Part shown: in pieces, positions 16,591 to 25,191 of the stretch | How positions within the stretch are numbered: the first letter of the stretch is position 1 | Layout of the letters: every line of letters begins with the position of its first letter | Assembly: GCF_900169145.1 (NCBI RefSeq) | Contig: NZ_FXZD01000002.1 | Span: 186,001 to 250,000 of the forward strand | Length of the DNA: 64,000 nt | Source of the DNA: Brevibacterium antiquum CNRZ 918 | GTDB lineage: Bacteria; Actinomycetota; Actinomycetes; Actinomycetales; Brevibacteriaceae | Direction: 5' to 3' | Notes under the pieces: generated by a model | The model's database searches: none | Seen by the model: only the letters and a program-made list of their open reading frames with translations | What the model was told of the DNA's origin: nothing | Made by a program: the position numbers and the translations under genes

Positions 16591-17799
16591 ATGATGACTG
16601 ACTGTGAGACCCACCTCGGCGAATTGGCCGAGAAATACCTCCCTGCCGAGGTCTGTGAGCGCTTCCGCGAACGCGCAGGTGCCTATGACCGCGAGAACCG
16701 CTTCTTCGACGAGGATCTCGAAGAGCTGAAGTCGCTGGGCTACCTCACCCTGTTCGTTCCCGACGCCTACGGCGGGCCGGGGCTGAGCCTGCACGAGGTC
16801 TCACGACTGCAGCAGCGATTGGCCTCCGCGGCCCCGGCCACGGCCCTGGCGATCAACATGCACCTCATGTGCACCGGCGTCGTCAAGGCCCTCAACGACC
16901 GCGGCGACTCCTCCTTGAACTGGGTCTTCGAGGAGGTGATGGCCGGGGAGATCTTCGCCTTCGGCATCTCCGAACCCTCCAACGACTGGGTCATGCAGGG
17001 GTCGAACACGGTCGCCGTTCCGACCTCCGACGGCGGCTATCTGCTCACCGGCGTGAAGATCTTCACCTCGCTCTCACCCGTGTGGACGCGCCTCATCGTC
17101 CACGGAGCGATCGGCGACAACAGCACGGGGATCGCGGGCCCCGATGCGGACCAACCCGCGGAGGGGCAGCTGGTCTATGGCTTCATCGAACGCAGCGCCG
17201 AGGGCATCACAGTCTCCGACCACTGGGACGTCATGGGCATGCGGGCCTCGCAGTCGCGGGCGACGATCCTCAACCAGGTGCCCATGCGGCCCGAACGGGT
17301 CTCGCGCACCATCCCGGCCGGCAAGCACCCCGACCCGCTGACCTTCGCGATCACCAGCAATTTCCAACTGCTCATCGCCTCCGTCTATGCCGGTGTGGCC
17401 GCCCGTGCACTTGAACTCGGTGCTGCCGGGCTGAAGAAGCGCACGTCCGCGAAGGCCGGCGCCACCTTCGCCGAGGTGCCCGAGACTCGCGCACGCCTCG
17501 CCGACGCGCACCTGGACTACCTCGCAGTCCCCGCCATGCTCGATACCTACACCAGGGACTTCGACGCCCTGGTCGACCACGGGGCCGGCTGGCCACTGCG
17601 CCTGGTGGGAGCCCGGATCAAGGCCTCCGATGCGGCCCGGAGCACGGCCGAGACAGCTCTCATGTGCACCGGTGGCAGCGGCTTCGACAACAGCCACGAA
17701 CTCTCGCGCCTCTACCGCGATGCGACCGCTGGCCTGTTCCACCCGCCGAGCGCCGATGCCGCCCGCCCGATGTATGCCGCGGCCCTCCTCGACGACTGA
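16591..17799 (+). CDS. Acyl-CoA dehydrogenase family flavoprotein
   Basis: A 402-residue FAD enzyme of the acyl-CoA dehydrogenase superfamily. It has the N-terminal helical domain (GYLTLFVPDAYGGPGLS), the middle beta domain with the FAD/substrate block FAFGISEPSNDWVMQGSNT and WDVMGMRASQSR, and the C-terminal helical domain ending in GGSGFDNSHELSRLYRDA. The catalytic base could not be assigned by eye. As third gene of the ligase/ketosynthase unit it would desaturate the activated or condensed acyl product, or act on an amino-acyl thioester. Electrons would go to EtfAB, encoded 5.6 kb downstream. ATG 16594 is an equivalent start. Confidence 0.85.
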   Translation: MMTDCETHLGELAEKYLPAEVCERFRERAGAYDRENRFFDEDLEELKSLGYLTLFVPDAYGGPGLSLHEVSRLQQRLASAAPATALAINMHLMCTGVVKALNDRGDSSLNWVFEEVMAGEIFAFGISEPSNDWVMQGSNTVAVPTSDGGYLLTGVKIFTSLSPVWTRLIVHGAIGDNSTGIAGPDADQPAEGQLVYGFIERSAEGITVSDHWDVMGMRASQSRATILNQVPMRPERVSRTIPAGKHPDPLTFAITSNFQLLIASVYAGVAARALELGAAGLKKRTSAKAGATFAEVPETRARLADAHLDYLAVPAMLDTYTRDFDALVDHGAGWPLRLVGARIKASDAARSTAETALMCTGGSGFDNSHELSRLYRDATAGLFHPPSADAARPMYAAALLDD

Positions 17800-18231
17800 G
17801 CAGCCGGTGGGCAGCCGCTCGGCCGGTCAATGCGCCTGGGCAGAATCGGGCGTGATCTGTGCTCGATCATCAGTTGTCGAGAATATGTCGTCGCCGGCGA
17901 CGACATATTCAGGCTTGGAGTTGATCGAGGGTGGGTGCCGCCGTCTTCCGGCTGGGGCGTTGGTCGGTGCAGGCCGGAAAAACGAACAGATGTTCCTCTG
18001 ACGACGAGCCCGCCGCCGAGGTGGCCCCGACAACGGTTTTGAATCGTGAGGTCCCGACATGCGCAACCTCGTCCCCATCGAATGGGCACCGCAGGTCAGC
18101 GGCCTGCCCCAGGTGAGTGATGTGCGTCACGGGATGTAGAAAGCGCGGAGACTTACAAAGACTTACAGAAATATCGATGGCGCCGAGCCGAAGGGACCCT
18201 TTTCACCCGAGACAATCTTCGCAGCCGCTGA
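17800..18231. other. Intergenic region between converging operons
   Basis: 432 bp without a credible gene. It contains the 30-bp perfect palindrome at 17881-17910 and, close to the E2 gene, a 10-bp-period direct repeat of AGACTTACA at 18149-18157 and 18159-18167. It separates the convergent acyl-CoA dehydrogenase and E2 genes, so it may act in termination. Confidence 0.55.
17881..17910. repeat. 30-bp perfect palindrome without loop
   Basis: The half-site GAATATGTCGTCGCC (17881-17895) is followed directly by its exact reverse complement (17896-17910), with no spacer. It lies about 80 bp after the acyl-CoA dehydrogenase stop codon. It could be a terminator-like cruciform, a site for a dimeric protein or a recombination site. 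Nothing else in the window shares the half-site. Confidence 0.9.
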
Positions 18232-19728
18232 TCACAGCTCCGGCAGCAGCGAGATCGGGTTCTCGATGCAGTCGGCGATGAAGGTGAGGAACTGGCTCGG
18301 TTCCGCTCCGTCGCAGGCGCGGTGGTCGAAGACGAATGACAGGAACATGACCTTGCGAACGGTGAGTTCCCCCTCGACGACCCAGGGGCGGTCCTTGATC
18401 CGTCCCAGCCCGAGCATTGCGACCTCTGGGAGGTTGATGATCGGTGCGGAACCGTCGACCCCGAATACGCCGTAGTTGTTGAGCGTGAACGTGCCGCCGG
18501 ACAGCTCCTGGGTGCCGAACTTGCCGGTCGACGCTTTGCCGACGGTCTCAGACACGGAGTCGCGCAGCGCTCGCAGGCTCATCTGGTCGGCGCCGTGGAC
18601 GACGGGAACCATGAGGCCCCGCGGTGTCTGCGCGGCCAGGCCGAGGTTGATGTCACCGTGAGTGACGATCTCGTTGTTCTCGGTATCGATCGAGGAGTTG
18701 ATGATCGGGTGCTTCTTCAGCCCGGCGACGACGAAGCGGGCCACGAGCGAGAGCAGGGAGTACTTCTCCCCGGTGCGGGCCTCGAGAGCTCGTTTCGTAT
18801 TGAGCAGTTCGGTGGCGTCGACGTCGAGCCAGATCGTCGCTTCGGGGATCTCCTGGCGCGACTTCGAGAGTCGTTCTGACACGACCTTGCGCAGTCCCGT
18901 GATCGGAGTCCGGGTATCGCGATCGGCTGTGCCACCAGCGGGGATCGAGTCGGGCTCCGCCGAGGAGGTGGCTGGAGTGGTCTGGGTGGCGGGAGACGCA
19001 TTGCCTGAATCGATGGCCCTGAGCACATCCGCCCTGGTGACGACACCCCCTGGCCCGGTGCCCGGGAGGTGTTTGGCGATGAGTCCATTGTCCTTCGCGA
19101 GCTTGCGCACGATGGGCGAGGAGACCGGAGAGACCGACACCTCGGCGGGGGGTTGGGAGGCTGTGTGGACTGGGGGTTCGGAAGCCGGCGCCGGGGGAGC
19201 GGCCACGGCCGCGGGAGTGGCCGCCGGCTCTGCGGCCTTGGCAGTCGTCGACGGTGCAGTGAAGTCGGATTGTGAAGTCTTCGTGCCGAAGGACCGCTTT
19301 TTCATCGACCGCGCCTTGGGCTCGGACGCTCCGTAGCCGATGAGATTCGCACCGCCGCCGTGCGAATCAGCATCCGTGACTGATGCCTCGCTCGAGACGG
19401 AACCGGAACAGGCGCCCGAGTTCGAGTCCGCGCTCAAGCCAGCACTCGCCTCGGCGACGGAGAGCAGGGCCTGACCTGCAGATACGGTGTCACCGGGGTT
19501 CGCGTGCAGCGCCTGGATCCGACCGGCGAACGGGCATGGCAGCTCGACGACGCTCTTTGCGGACTCGACCTCGACGACCATCTGGTCGACGTGGACCTCG
19601 TCGCCGACATCGACCAGCCAGCTGATGAGCTCGGCCTCGGTCAGTCCCTCGCCCAGGTCGGGGAGGATGAAATCGTGGGCGCTCGTCGCGGAGCCGGCGG
19701 TACCGGACACACTCGTCTCGGCACTCAT
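18232..19728 (-). CDS. bkdC: Branched-chain 2-oxoacid dehydrogenase E2 (dihydrolipoamide acyltransferase)
   Basis: The acyltransferase core of a 2-oxoacid dehydrogenase complex, 498 residues. It has one N-terminal lipoyl domain (about 18-95) with lipoylated Lys58 in VEVESAKSVVE, an Ala/Ser/Pro-rich linker, a peripheral-subunit-binding domain (SPIVRKLAKDNGL region) and the catalytic CAT domain with His469 and Asp473 in FDHRACDG. A single lipoyl domain and E1-alpha/E1-beta partners fit the branched-chain type. The start at 19728 overlaps the E1-beta stop (ATGA). No E3 gene lies in the operon, so lipoamide dehydrogenase must come from elsewhere. Confidence 0.88.
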   Translation of the reverse strand: MSAETSVSGTAGSATSAHDFILPDLGEGLTEAELISWLVDVGDEVHVDQMVVEVESAKSVVELPCPFAGRIQALHANPGDTVSAGQALLSVAEASAGLSADSNSGACSGSVSSEASVTDADSHGGGANLIGYGASEPKARSMKKRSFGTKTSQSDFTAPSTTAKAAEPAATPAAVAAPPAPASEPPVHTASQPPAEVSVSPVSSPIVRKLAKDNGLIAKHLPGTGPGGVVTRADVLRAIDSGNASPATQTTPATSSAEPDSIPAGGTADRDTRTPITGLRKVVSERLSKSRQEIPEATIWLDVDATELLNTKRALEARTGEKYSLLSLVARFVVAGLKKHPIINSSIDTENNEIVTHGDINLGLAAQTPRGLMVPVVHGADQMSLRALRDSVSETVGKASTGKFGTQELSGGTFTLNNYGVFGVDGSAPIINLPEVAMLGLGRIKDRPWVVEGELTVRKVMFLSFVFDHRACDGAEPSQFLTFIADCIENPISLLPEL

Positions 19729-20747
19729 CACAGCTCCCAATCCCAGGATTCGAGAGCGTCGAGAATGCGTTCGGCGGTCGGCAAGAAGTACTCCTCGAGC
19801 TTCGGGGACGGGTAGGGCACATCAAAGCCGGTGATCCGCAGGATCGGGGCCGACAGGTGCGTGAAGTTGGCCTCGGTGACTCGGGCGGCCACCTCGGCGC
19901 CGTATCCGCCGAACTGGGCGGCCTCATGGATGATCGCGGCACGAGACGTCTTGCGCACCGAGGCGGATACGGTCTCATCATCGAAGGGTGAGAGCGACCG
20001 CAGGTCGATGACCTCGATCGACAGCCCATGCTCGGCGCCATCCTCGGCCGCAGCCAGGGCTGTGCGCACGGTGGGACCGTAGGCCAGCAGGGTCACATCC
20101 GACCCAACGCGTACGACCTGCGCCCGATCCATCGGCGCGGTCTGCACCGGCAGACTGAGCTCGTCCTTCATCCAGTACCGCGACTTCGGCTCCATGAAGA
20201 TCACCGGATCGTCGGAGGCGATGGACTCGCGCAGCAGCGAATAGGCGTCGGCCGGATTCGAGGGGGTGATGACGGTCAGACCCGGAGTCGAACACCAGTA
20301 GGCCTCGGAGGAGTCCGAGTGGTGCTCGACGCCGCCGATGTCGCCGGCATAGGGAATCCTGATCGTCAGCGGCAGGCTGACCTGTCCCTTCGTGCGGTTG
20401 CGCATCTTCGCGACGTGGGACACGATCTGCTCGAAGGCAGGGTAGGCGTAGGCATCGAACTGCATCTCGACGACCGGGCGCATCCCGGCCATCGCCATGC
20501 CGATCGCGGTGCCGACGATTCCGGATTCGGCAAGCGGGGAGTCCCAGACACGGTCGGGTCCGAATTCCTTCCGCAGGCCTTCGGTGACACGGAATACCCC
20601 GCCGAGGCGACCGACGTCCTCGCCGAAGATCAGGACGTTCTCGTCTTCTCTCAGGCTGTCTCGAAGGGCCTGGTTGAGGGCCTTTGTCATCGTCACCGAG
20701 GCTGGTGCCGGAACGTCCTCTGCCGTGGTGAGCGCGGTGACGGTCAT
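19728..20747 (-). CDS. bkdB: 2-Oxoacid dehydrogenase E1 subunit beta
   Basis: The 339-residue beta subunit of a heterotetrameric E1. Family blocks are clear: FGEDVGRLGGVFRVTEGL, DSPLAESGIVGTAIGMAM, the EMQFDAYAYPAFEQI segment, and the C-terminal transketolase-C domain with DLRSLSPFDDETV and HEAAQFGGYGAEV. With the alpha subunit it decarboxylates a branched 2-oxoacid and reductively acylates the E2 lipoyl group. It overlaps both neighbours by ATGA junctions, which argues for equal expression of all three subunits. Confidence 0.9.
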   Translation of the reverse strand: MTVTALTTAEDVPAPASVTMTKALNQALRDSLREDENVLIFGEDVGRLGGVFRVTEGLRKEFGPDRVWDSPLAESGIVGTAIGMAMAGMRPVVEMQFDAYAYPAFEQIVSHVAKMRNRTKGQVSLPLTIRIPYAGDIGGVEHHSDSSEAYWCSTPGLTVITPSNPADAYSLLRESIASDDPVIFMEPKSRYWMKDELSLPVQTAPMDRAQVVRVGSDVTLLAYGPTVRTALAAAEDGAEHGLSIEVIDLRSLSPFDDETVSASVRKTSRAAIIHEAAQFGGYGAEVAARVTEANFTHLSAPILRITGFDVPYPSPKLEEYFLPTAERILDALESWDWEL

Positions 20748-21856
20748 GACCGGCCCGCCGCTGCCAGCTCGGCCTCGAGCTTGGCCTGCTGTGCGACGAG
20801 GTTCGCACGTGGGTTCGCATAGACGTAGTCGAAGAGTTCGCTCGGGTCGACCTTCGCTTCGGTGTTCATGGCGTCACGGACCGAGGTGGCAAGCTCTTCC
20901 GCGCTCGCCGTGATCTCGGCGGCGCGCTCGTCATTGAGGACGCCCGCTGAGCGCAGGTGCTTCTCGAGGCGGTCAATGGGATCGAACTGCTTCCAATGCT
21001 CGACCTCCTCGGCCTCACGATACTTCGTGGGATCGTCGGAGTTCGTGTGCGACTCCATCCGGTAGGTCAGGCATTCGATGAGCGTCGGACCCTCGCCGGC
21101 ACGGGCGCGTTCGAGGGCTGCAGTGACGGCAGCGAACACTGCGGCGATGTCGTTGCCGTCGACGCGGAGGCCGGGCATCCCGTAGCCGGCGGCGCGGTCG
21201 GCGAGCATGGTCGCGTTCGACTGCTCACGCAGCGGAGTCGAGATCGCATACTGGTTGTTCGCCAGCACGAAGACGGTCGGGGTCTGCCAGACGGAGGCGA
21301 AGTTGAACGCCTCATGGGTATCACCCTCACTGCTGGCGCCGTCGCCGAGGAAGGTCAGGGTGCAGGCATCTTCGCCCTTGAGTTTGGCGGCCATGGCGAA
21401 GCCGGTCGCGTGCAGAGTCTGAGTTGCCAGCGGTGTCGCCGCAGGTGAGGTGTGATATTCGTTCGGGTCGAACCCGCAGTGCCAGTCACCGCGGAAGGCT
21501 GAGAGGATCTCCGTCACAGGCACACCGCGAGTGAGCAGAGCGGCAGTGTCGCGGTAGGTGGGGAACAGCCAGTCGCCCGGTGCCAGTGCGGTGGTGGCAC
21601 CGACCTCGATGGCTTCCTGGCCTGCGGCGGACGGATAGGTCGCGAGTCGCCCCTGCCTGGTCAGGTGGGTGACCTGAGCCTCGAAACGACGGATCTGCAC
21701 CATCTTCTGATACAGACCCAGGAGGGTGCGATCGCTCGGGATCCTCAGCCCATCGCTGGGAACCTCGGTGGGCTGGCCGTTAGCACCGATGAAGCTGACT
21801 GGCTGCAGCTGGGGCAATGAACGGTCAGAGCGAGAGGTGGGAACGTCAATGGTCAT
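20744..21856 (-). CDS. bkdA: 2-Oxoacid dehydrogenase E1 subunit alpha
   Basis: The 370-residue alpha subunit that carries the thiamine diphosphate. The cofactor motif runs from GDGASSEGDTHEAFNFASVW to the ANNQYAIST segment. The phosphorylation-loop equivalent SHTNSDDPTKYR is present, and the entry-channel block ATYPSAAGQEAIEVGA is typical of branched-chain enzymes. The substrate class (2-oxoacids of Val, Leu, Ile) is inferred from family resemblance and from the Lrp/AsnC regulator just upstream. The ATG at 21856 is first in the operon, about 110 bp after the DUF6176 gene on the same strand. Confidence 0.88.
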   Translation of the reverse strand: MTIDVPTSRSDRSLPQLQPVSFIGANGQPTEVPSDGLRIPSDRTLLGLYQKMVQIRRFEAQVTHLTRQGRLATYPSAAGQEAIEVGATTALAPGDWLFPTYRDTAALLTRGVPVTEILSAFRGDWHCGFDPNEYHTSPAATPLATQTLHATGFAMAAKLKGEDACTLTFLGDGASSEGDTHEAFNFASVWQTPTVFVLANNQYAISTPLREQSNATMLADRAAGYGMPGLRVDGNDIAAVFAAVTAALERARAGEGPTLIECLTYRMESHTNSDDPTKYREAEEVEHWKQFDPIDRLEKHLRSAGVLNDERAAEITASAEELATSVRDAMNTEAKVDPSELFDYVYANPRANLVAQQAKLEAELAAAGRS

Positions 21857-21967
21857 GGCCCCATGGTGGCGTGACCCGAGTCACCGATCCAGGGTCTGCG
21901 AAGAGGTTCGGACGGGGCGTGCGTTTGTGTCGGCAAGAGTGGACGAAGTGCTCGGTTGCCGCTGGGG

Positions 21968-22453
21968 TTAAGGGACGTTTGGCTCCGACGAGGCGGGTGA
22001 GGCCTGCCCTGTCTTGCCGAAGCGCTTCATGAGATCCAGCAGCGGTTCGGGGGCGAGCATGAATCGAGGCTCGAGCTCCTCCCATCCGGGTTCTTTCGCC
22101 TGTCGGCTGTAGGCGGCGTGGTCGGCATCGACCGGAATCCGCTGATCGTTTCCGCCTCCGTCTTCGCCCATGAGTGAGAGGTGATAGATCCACGTCGACC
22201 CATCAGGCTCGACGCTGCGGAACGTGGCTTCGAATACTTGGCGTTCTGCGGACAGGCCTTGCTGCAGTTCGTCGGGACGATCATTGAGCATTGTCATCCA
22301 CTCGTCGAACACATCTTCCTGGCCTGCAACGATGCGCGAACGACTGAGCTCGAGTCTCAGTCCGTCCGGGACGGATGTCGGTTGGGGGTGGCCGGGGAAG
22401 TGGCGGGGGGTAGGGGTGAACGGGATCTGGGGCGGGCGCGCATCCTCGGGCAT
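21968..22453 (-). CDS. DUF6176-like hypothetical protein
   Basis: A 161-residue cytosolic protein resembling the DUF6176 family. Its recognisable part is the block VFDEWMTMLNDRPDELQQ, the strand ERQVFEATFRSV and the aromatic WIYHLSLM. Function is unknown. The reading frame continues upstream to 22627 and would overlap the Lrp gene, so the ATG at 22453 was chosen. It lies between the Lrp regulator and the bkd operon on the same strand and may be co-transcribed with either. Confidence 0.6.
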   Translation of the reverse strand: MPEDARPPQIPFTPTPRHFPGHPQPTSVPDGLRLELSRSRIVAGQEDVFDEWMTMLNDRPDELQQGLSAERQVFEATFRSVEPDGSTWIYHLSLMGEDGGGNDQRIPVDADHAAYSRQAKEPGWEELEPRFMLAPEPLLDLMKRFGKTGQASPASSEPNVP

Positions 22454-22589
22454 GTTTCGACTATCGCACAGAGTCTGTGTCCAGAGATGGACGTCTGTGT
22501 CCAGATGTGAACTTATGACGGTCCTAGGCGGAAGGAGCGGTCGGTTCTGCACATCAATGTGACTCACCCAGCGGCCGGAACTGATCGAT

Positions 22590-23048
22590 TCAGTGCCCCG
22601 AACCGGGCCGGTGTCCTTCCGCCTCATCGAGGATCAGCAGTGAGCGCGACGACACCACACCCGGGACTTCGTGGATTCTGCGCAGAATGACCTGGGACAG
22701 TGCAGTGTTGTCGGGAGCATTCACGGTTACCAGAGCGTCGATGTCGCCGCTGACGGCCTGGACCTTCTCGACGAAGGGAAGCTCGGCGAGGTCATCCCTG
22801 ACCTCGGGCCATGGCCGATCACCGATCTTGACGACGACCACCGCGGTCACTGTCATGCCCAGCGCACTGCGGTCCACCTCGGCGGTGAATTTCCTGATCG
22901 CCCCGGACTCGACGAGAACCGAGAAGCGTTTGTGGGCGGCGGACCGGGAGATGTGCACCCGCTCGGCCAGTTGGCGGACGCTCAGACGCGAGTCGTCGAC
23001 GAGGGCAGCGATGATGCTGCGGTCGATATCGTCGAGGTCGAATGCCAC
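22590..23048 (-). CDS. Lrp/AsnC family transcriptional regulator
   Basis: A 152-residue feast/famine regulator. The N-terminal HTH contains LSVRQLAERVHISRSAAHKRF. The C-terminal RAM effector domain includes VTAVVVVKIG, the VSGDIDALVTV strand and IHEVPGVVSSRSLLIL. The GTG at 23048 has AAGGAG seven bases upstream and was chosen over a GTG at 23087. BkdR-type Lrp proteins often control branched-chain 2-oxoacid dehydrogenase genes and the bkd operon follows on the same strand, so local control in response to branched amino acids is likely. Confidence 0.87.
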   Translation of the reverse strand: MAFDLDDIDRSIIAALVDDSRLSVRQLAERVHISRSAAHKRFSVLVESGAIRKFTAEVDRSALGMTVTAVVVVKIGDRPWPEVRDDLAELPFVEKVQAVSGDIDALVTVNAPDNTALSQVILRRIHEVPGVVSSRSLLILDEAEGHRPGSGH

Positions 23049-23415
23049 GAGGCGCTCCTTCAACGTTGATGCGGGCGTCGGACGCACCGGTTCACTTCCG
23101 ATCTCGCTTGCATCCGGTGCCTGGTCACGGTCGGTGGCTCCATTCTAGGGCCCCTTCTCTGCGCGCGCTCCTCCCGTTTCCTGTCACCGCTTCGTGCACC
23201 ACGATGAGGTCGCAACGGCGACCTGCGGGTAGAATTTGTTCGAACGTTCGTACAATAGGTATGTCAGCTGCGGCACACAGGACGTAAGATGTCTGACTGA
23301 GTACTTTTCCGGGTTTCGTCTTGGACCCGGGTGTCGGACGAGAACGTGCTGACTGTAGATTATGAGGCAGAAGTCTCATTGCAGCTGGAGTTGCCCCACG
23401 GAATAGGAGTCATCC
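23049..23415. other. Divergent promoter region of lrp and etfBA
   Basis: 367 bp with no gene. It holds the palindromic operator candidate at 23236-23255, with TACAAT (23251-23256) overlapping its right end as a possible -10. A leader hairpin CCGGGT/ACCCGG lies at 23309-23330, ahead of etfB. AGGAG just before 23416 is the etfB ribosome-binding site. Confidence 0.5.
23236..23255. promoter_or_regulatory. Palindromic operator candidate upstream of etfBA
   Basis: TTGTTCGAAC at 23236-23245 abuts GTTCGTACAA at 23246-23255; 9 of 10 positions are symmetric. Its position over a -10-like TACAAT suggests repression. The 20-bp contiguous symmetry suits a TetR-family dimer better than the spaced LexA box that its CGAAC core recalls. 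The cognate regulator cannot be named. Confidence 0.55.
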
Positions 23416-24192
23416 TTGAAGATCGCGGTGTTGGTCAAAGAGGTCCCGGACACATACGGGGACCGGAAATTGAATCTGGAGACCGGTTTGGCGGATCGCT
23501 CCGCTTCGGAAGCGGTCCTCGACGAAATCGGTGAGCGTGCGCTCGAAGTCGCCCTGTCCTACAAGGACGGCAGCGATGGAACCGAGGTGACCGTCATCTC
23601 GATGGCACCCGGAACCGCGACCGCCACGATCCGCAAGGGCCTGGCCATGGGAGCGGACAACGCCGTGCACGTCTCCGATGAGGAGCTCCTCGGCGCGGAC
23701 CTCGGCCTCACCGCCGAAGTCCTGGCAGCTGCCATTCGCCGGGGCGGCTACGACCTCGTCGTGACCGGCAACATCTCTACAGACGGCAACGCAGGCATGA
23801 TGCCCGCAATGCTCGGTGAACACCTGGACTTCCCTCACGTGACCGGCCTGACCTCGGTTGAGATCAGCGACGGCAAGGTCGCTGGGACCCGCGGAGTCGA
23901 GGGCGGCAAGCAGGAAGTCAGTGCACAGCTTCCAGCCGTCATCGCCATCACCGAGGCGCTGCCCGAGGCCCGCTTCCCGAACTTCAAGGGCATCATGGCA
24001 GCAAAGAAGAAGCCCTTCGAGGTCATCGCGCTGTCGGACCTCGAGGTCGATGCCAACGACCAGTCCACAGCACGATCGATCATGGTCACGGTGGCCGAGA
24101 AGCCGCCGCGTGAAGCCGGAGAGAAGATCGTCGACGAAGGAAACGGCGGAGCAGAGCTCGCCGAATTCCTCATCAAGAACCGCTTGGCCTAA
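23416..24192 (+). CDS. etfB: Electron transfer flavoprotein subunit beta
   Basis: The 258-residue beta subunit of ETF, which binds AMP and, with EtfA, carries electrons from acyl-CoA dehydrogenases to the respiratory chain. The N-terminal [18 protein letters not shown], the [13 protein letters not shown] region and the ETF-beta signature around [20 protein letters not shown] are present. The start is TTG with AATAGGAGT upstream. The gene leads an operon with etfA (12 bp gap) and a cytochrome b fusion gene. Likely electron donors in this window are the acyl-CoA dehydrogenase at 16591-17799 and beta-oxidation enzymes elsewhere. Confidence 0.92.
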   Translation: MKIAVLVKEVPDTYGDRKLNLETGLADRSASEAVLDEIGERALEVALSYKDGSDGTEVTVISMAPGTATATIRKGLAMGADNAVHVSDEELLGADLGLTAEVLAAAIRRGGYDLVVTGNISTDGNAGMMPAMLGEHLDFPHVTGLTSVEISDGKVAGTRGVEGGKQEVSAQLPAVIAITEALPEARFPNFKGIMAAKKKPFEVIALSDLEVDANDQSTARSIMVTVAEKPPREAGEKIVDEGNGGAELAEFLIKNRLA

Positions 24193-24203
24193 GGAGAATC
24201 GAT

Positions 24204-25190
24204 ATGTCCGAATTCCCACAAGACTCCATTCTCGCCGTCATCACCGCCGACACCGAAGGTCAGCTGGAGAAGCCTGCCGCTGAGCTGCTCGGCGGCGCCG
24301 GTGAGGCCGGGACACCCGTCGCGCTGGTCCTCGCACCTGCAGGTCAGGGCGAGGCAGCTGCTGAACAGGCCGCAGCGTTGGGCGCCGCTCAGGTTCTCAT
24401 CGCCGAGGTGCCGGAGGGCAACTCCGCTCTCGGAACCTTCGCCGTCGACGCCCTGAGTGCCGCCAGCGACCTTGTCACACCCGACGCCATCCTCCTCTCG
24501 CACTCGATCGACGGCCGCGACATCGCCGGACGCTTCGCAGTCCGCAGCGGTTCGGCTGTCTGCGTCGACGCCCTCGGCATCGAGCGTGACAGCGAAGGCA
24601 TCGTGGCCAACCACTCCGTCTACGGAGGCGGCTACACCGCGTCGTCGGCACCGACCTTCGGTGCCCCGGTCATCACCATTCGCCAGGGATCAATCGAGAC
24701 CCGTGGGGAAGCGCAGTCGGCGAACTCCCAGGCCCTCGACGTTGCCGATTCCGGCAAACGCTCCGCTCAGATCGAATCCTTCGAAGCCGTTGTCGAGGTC
24801 TCAACGCGTCCCGAGCTGCGCGGTGCCTCAAAGGTCGTTTCCGGTGGCCGCGGTGTCGGCTCCGAAGAGTCCTTCGAGCTCGTCGGCGAACTCGCCGATG
24901 CTCTCGGTGCGGCTGTCGGTGCCTCACGGGCGGCCGTCGACGCCGGGTACATCGCCCAGTCCCACCAGGTCGGACAGACCGGTGTCTCCGTGTCGCCGCA
25001 GCTCTACGTCGCGCTTGGCATCTCCGGTGCGATCCAGCACAAGGCGGGCATGCAGACCTCGAAGACCATCGTGGCTGTGAACAAGGACGGCGAAGCGCCG
25101 ATCTTCGACATCGCCGATTACGGCGTCGTCGGCGACCTGTTCAAGGTCGTCCCACAGTCGATCGAGAGCTTGAAAGAGAAACAGTCCTGA
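24204..25190 (+). CDS. etfA: Electron transfer flavoprotein subunit alpha
   Basis: The 328-residue FAD-binding alpha subunit. The C-terminal FAD domain carries the diagnostic sequence: [57 protein letters not shown] and [22 protein letters not shown]. The N-terminal domain is Ala-rich, as usual. It starts 12 bp after etfB, and only one base separates its stop from the next gene, so the three-gene operon is tightly coupled. Confidence 0.93.
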   Translation: MSEFPQDSILAVITADTEGQLEKPAAELLGGAGEAGTPVALVLAPAGQGEAAAEQAAALGAAQVLIAEVPEGNSALGTFAVDALSAASDLVTPDAILLSHSIDGRDIAGRFAVRSGSAVCVDALGIERDSEGIVANHSVYGGGYTASSAPTFGAPVITIRQGSIETRGEAQSANSQALDVADSGKRSAQIESFEAVVEVSTRPELRGASKVVSGGRGVGSEESFELVGELADALGAAVGASRAAVDAGYIAQSHQVGQTGVSVSPQLYVALGISGAIQHKAGMQTSKTIVAVNKDGEAPIFDIADYGVVGDLFKVVPQSIESLKEKQS

Positions 25191-25191
25191 T

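Noticed and set aside
18149..18167. A 10-bp-period AGACTTACA direct repeat as a start of a CRISPR or iteron array.
   Set aside because: Only two copies, with no further units and no associated cas or replication genes.
23241..23253. A LexA/SOS-box-like CGAAC...GTTCG core upstream of etfBA.
   Set aside because: Actinobacterial SOS boxes need four bases between the half-sites; here the halves abut and extend to a 20-bp palindrome, and etf genes are not SOS targets.
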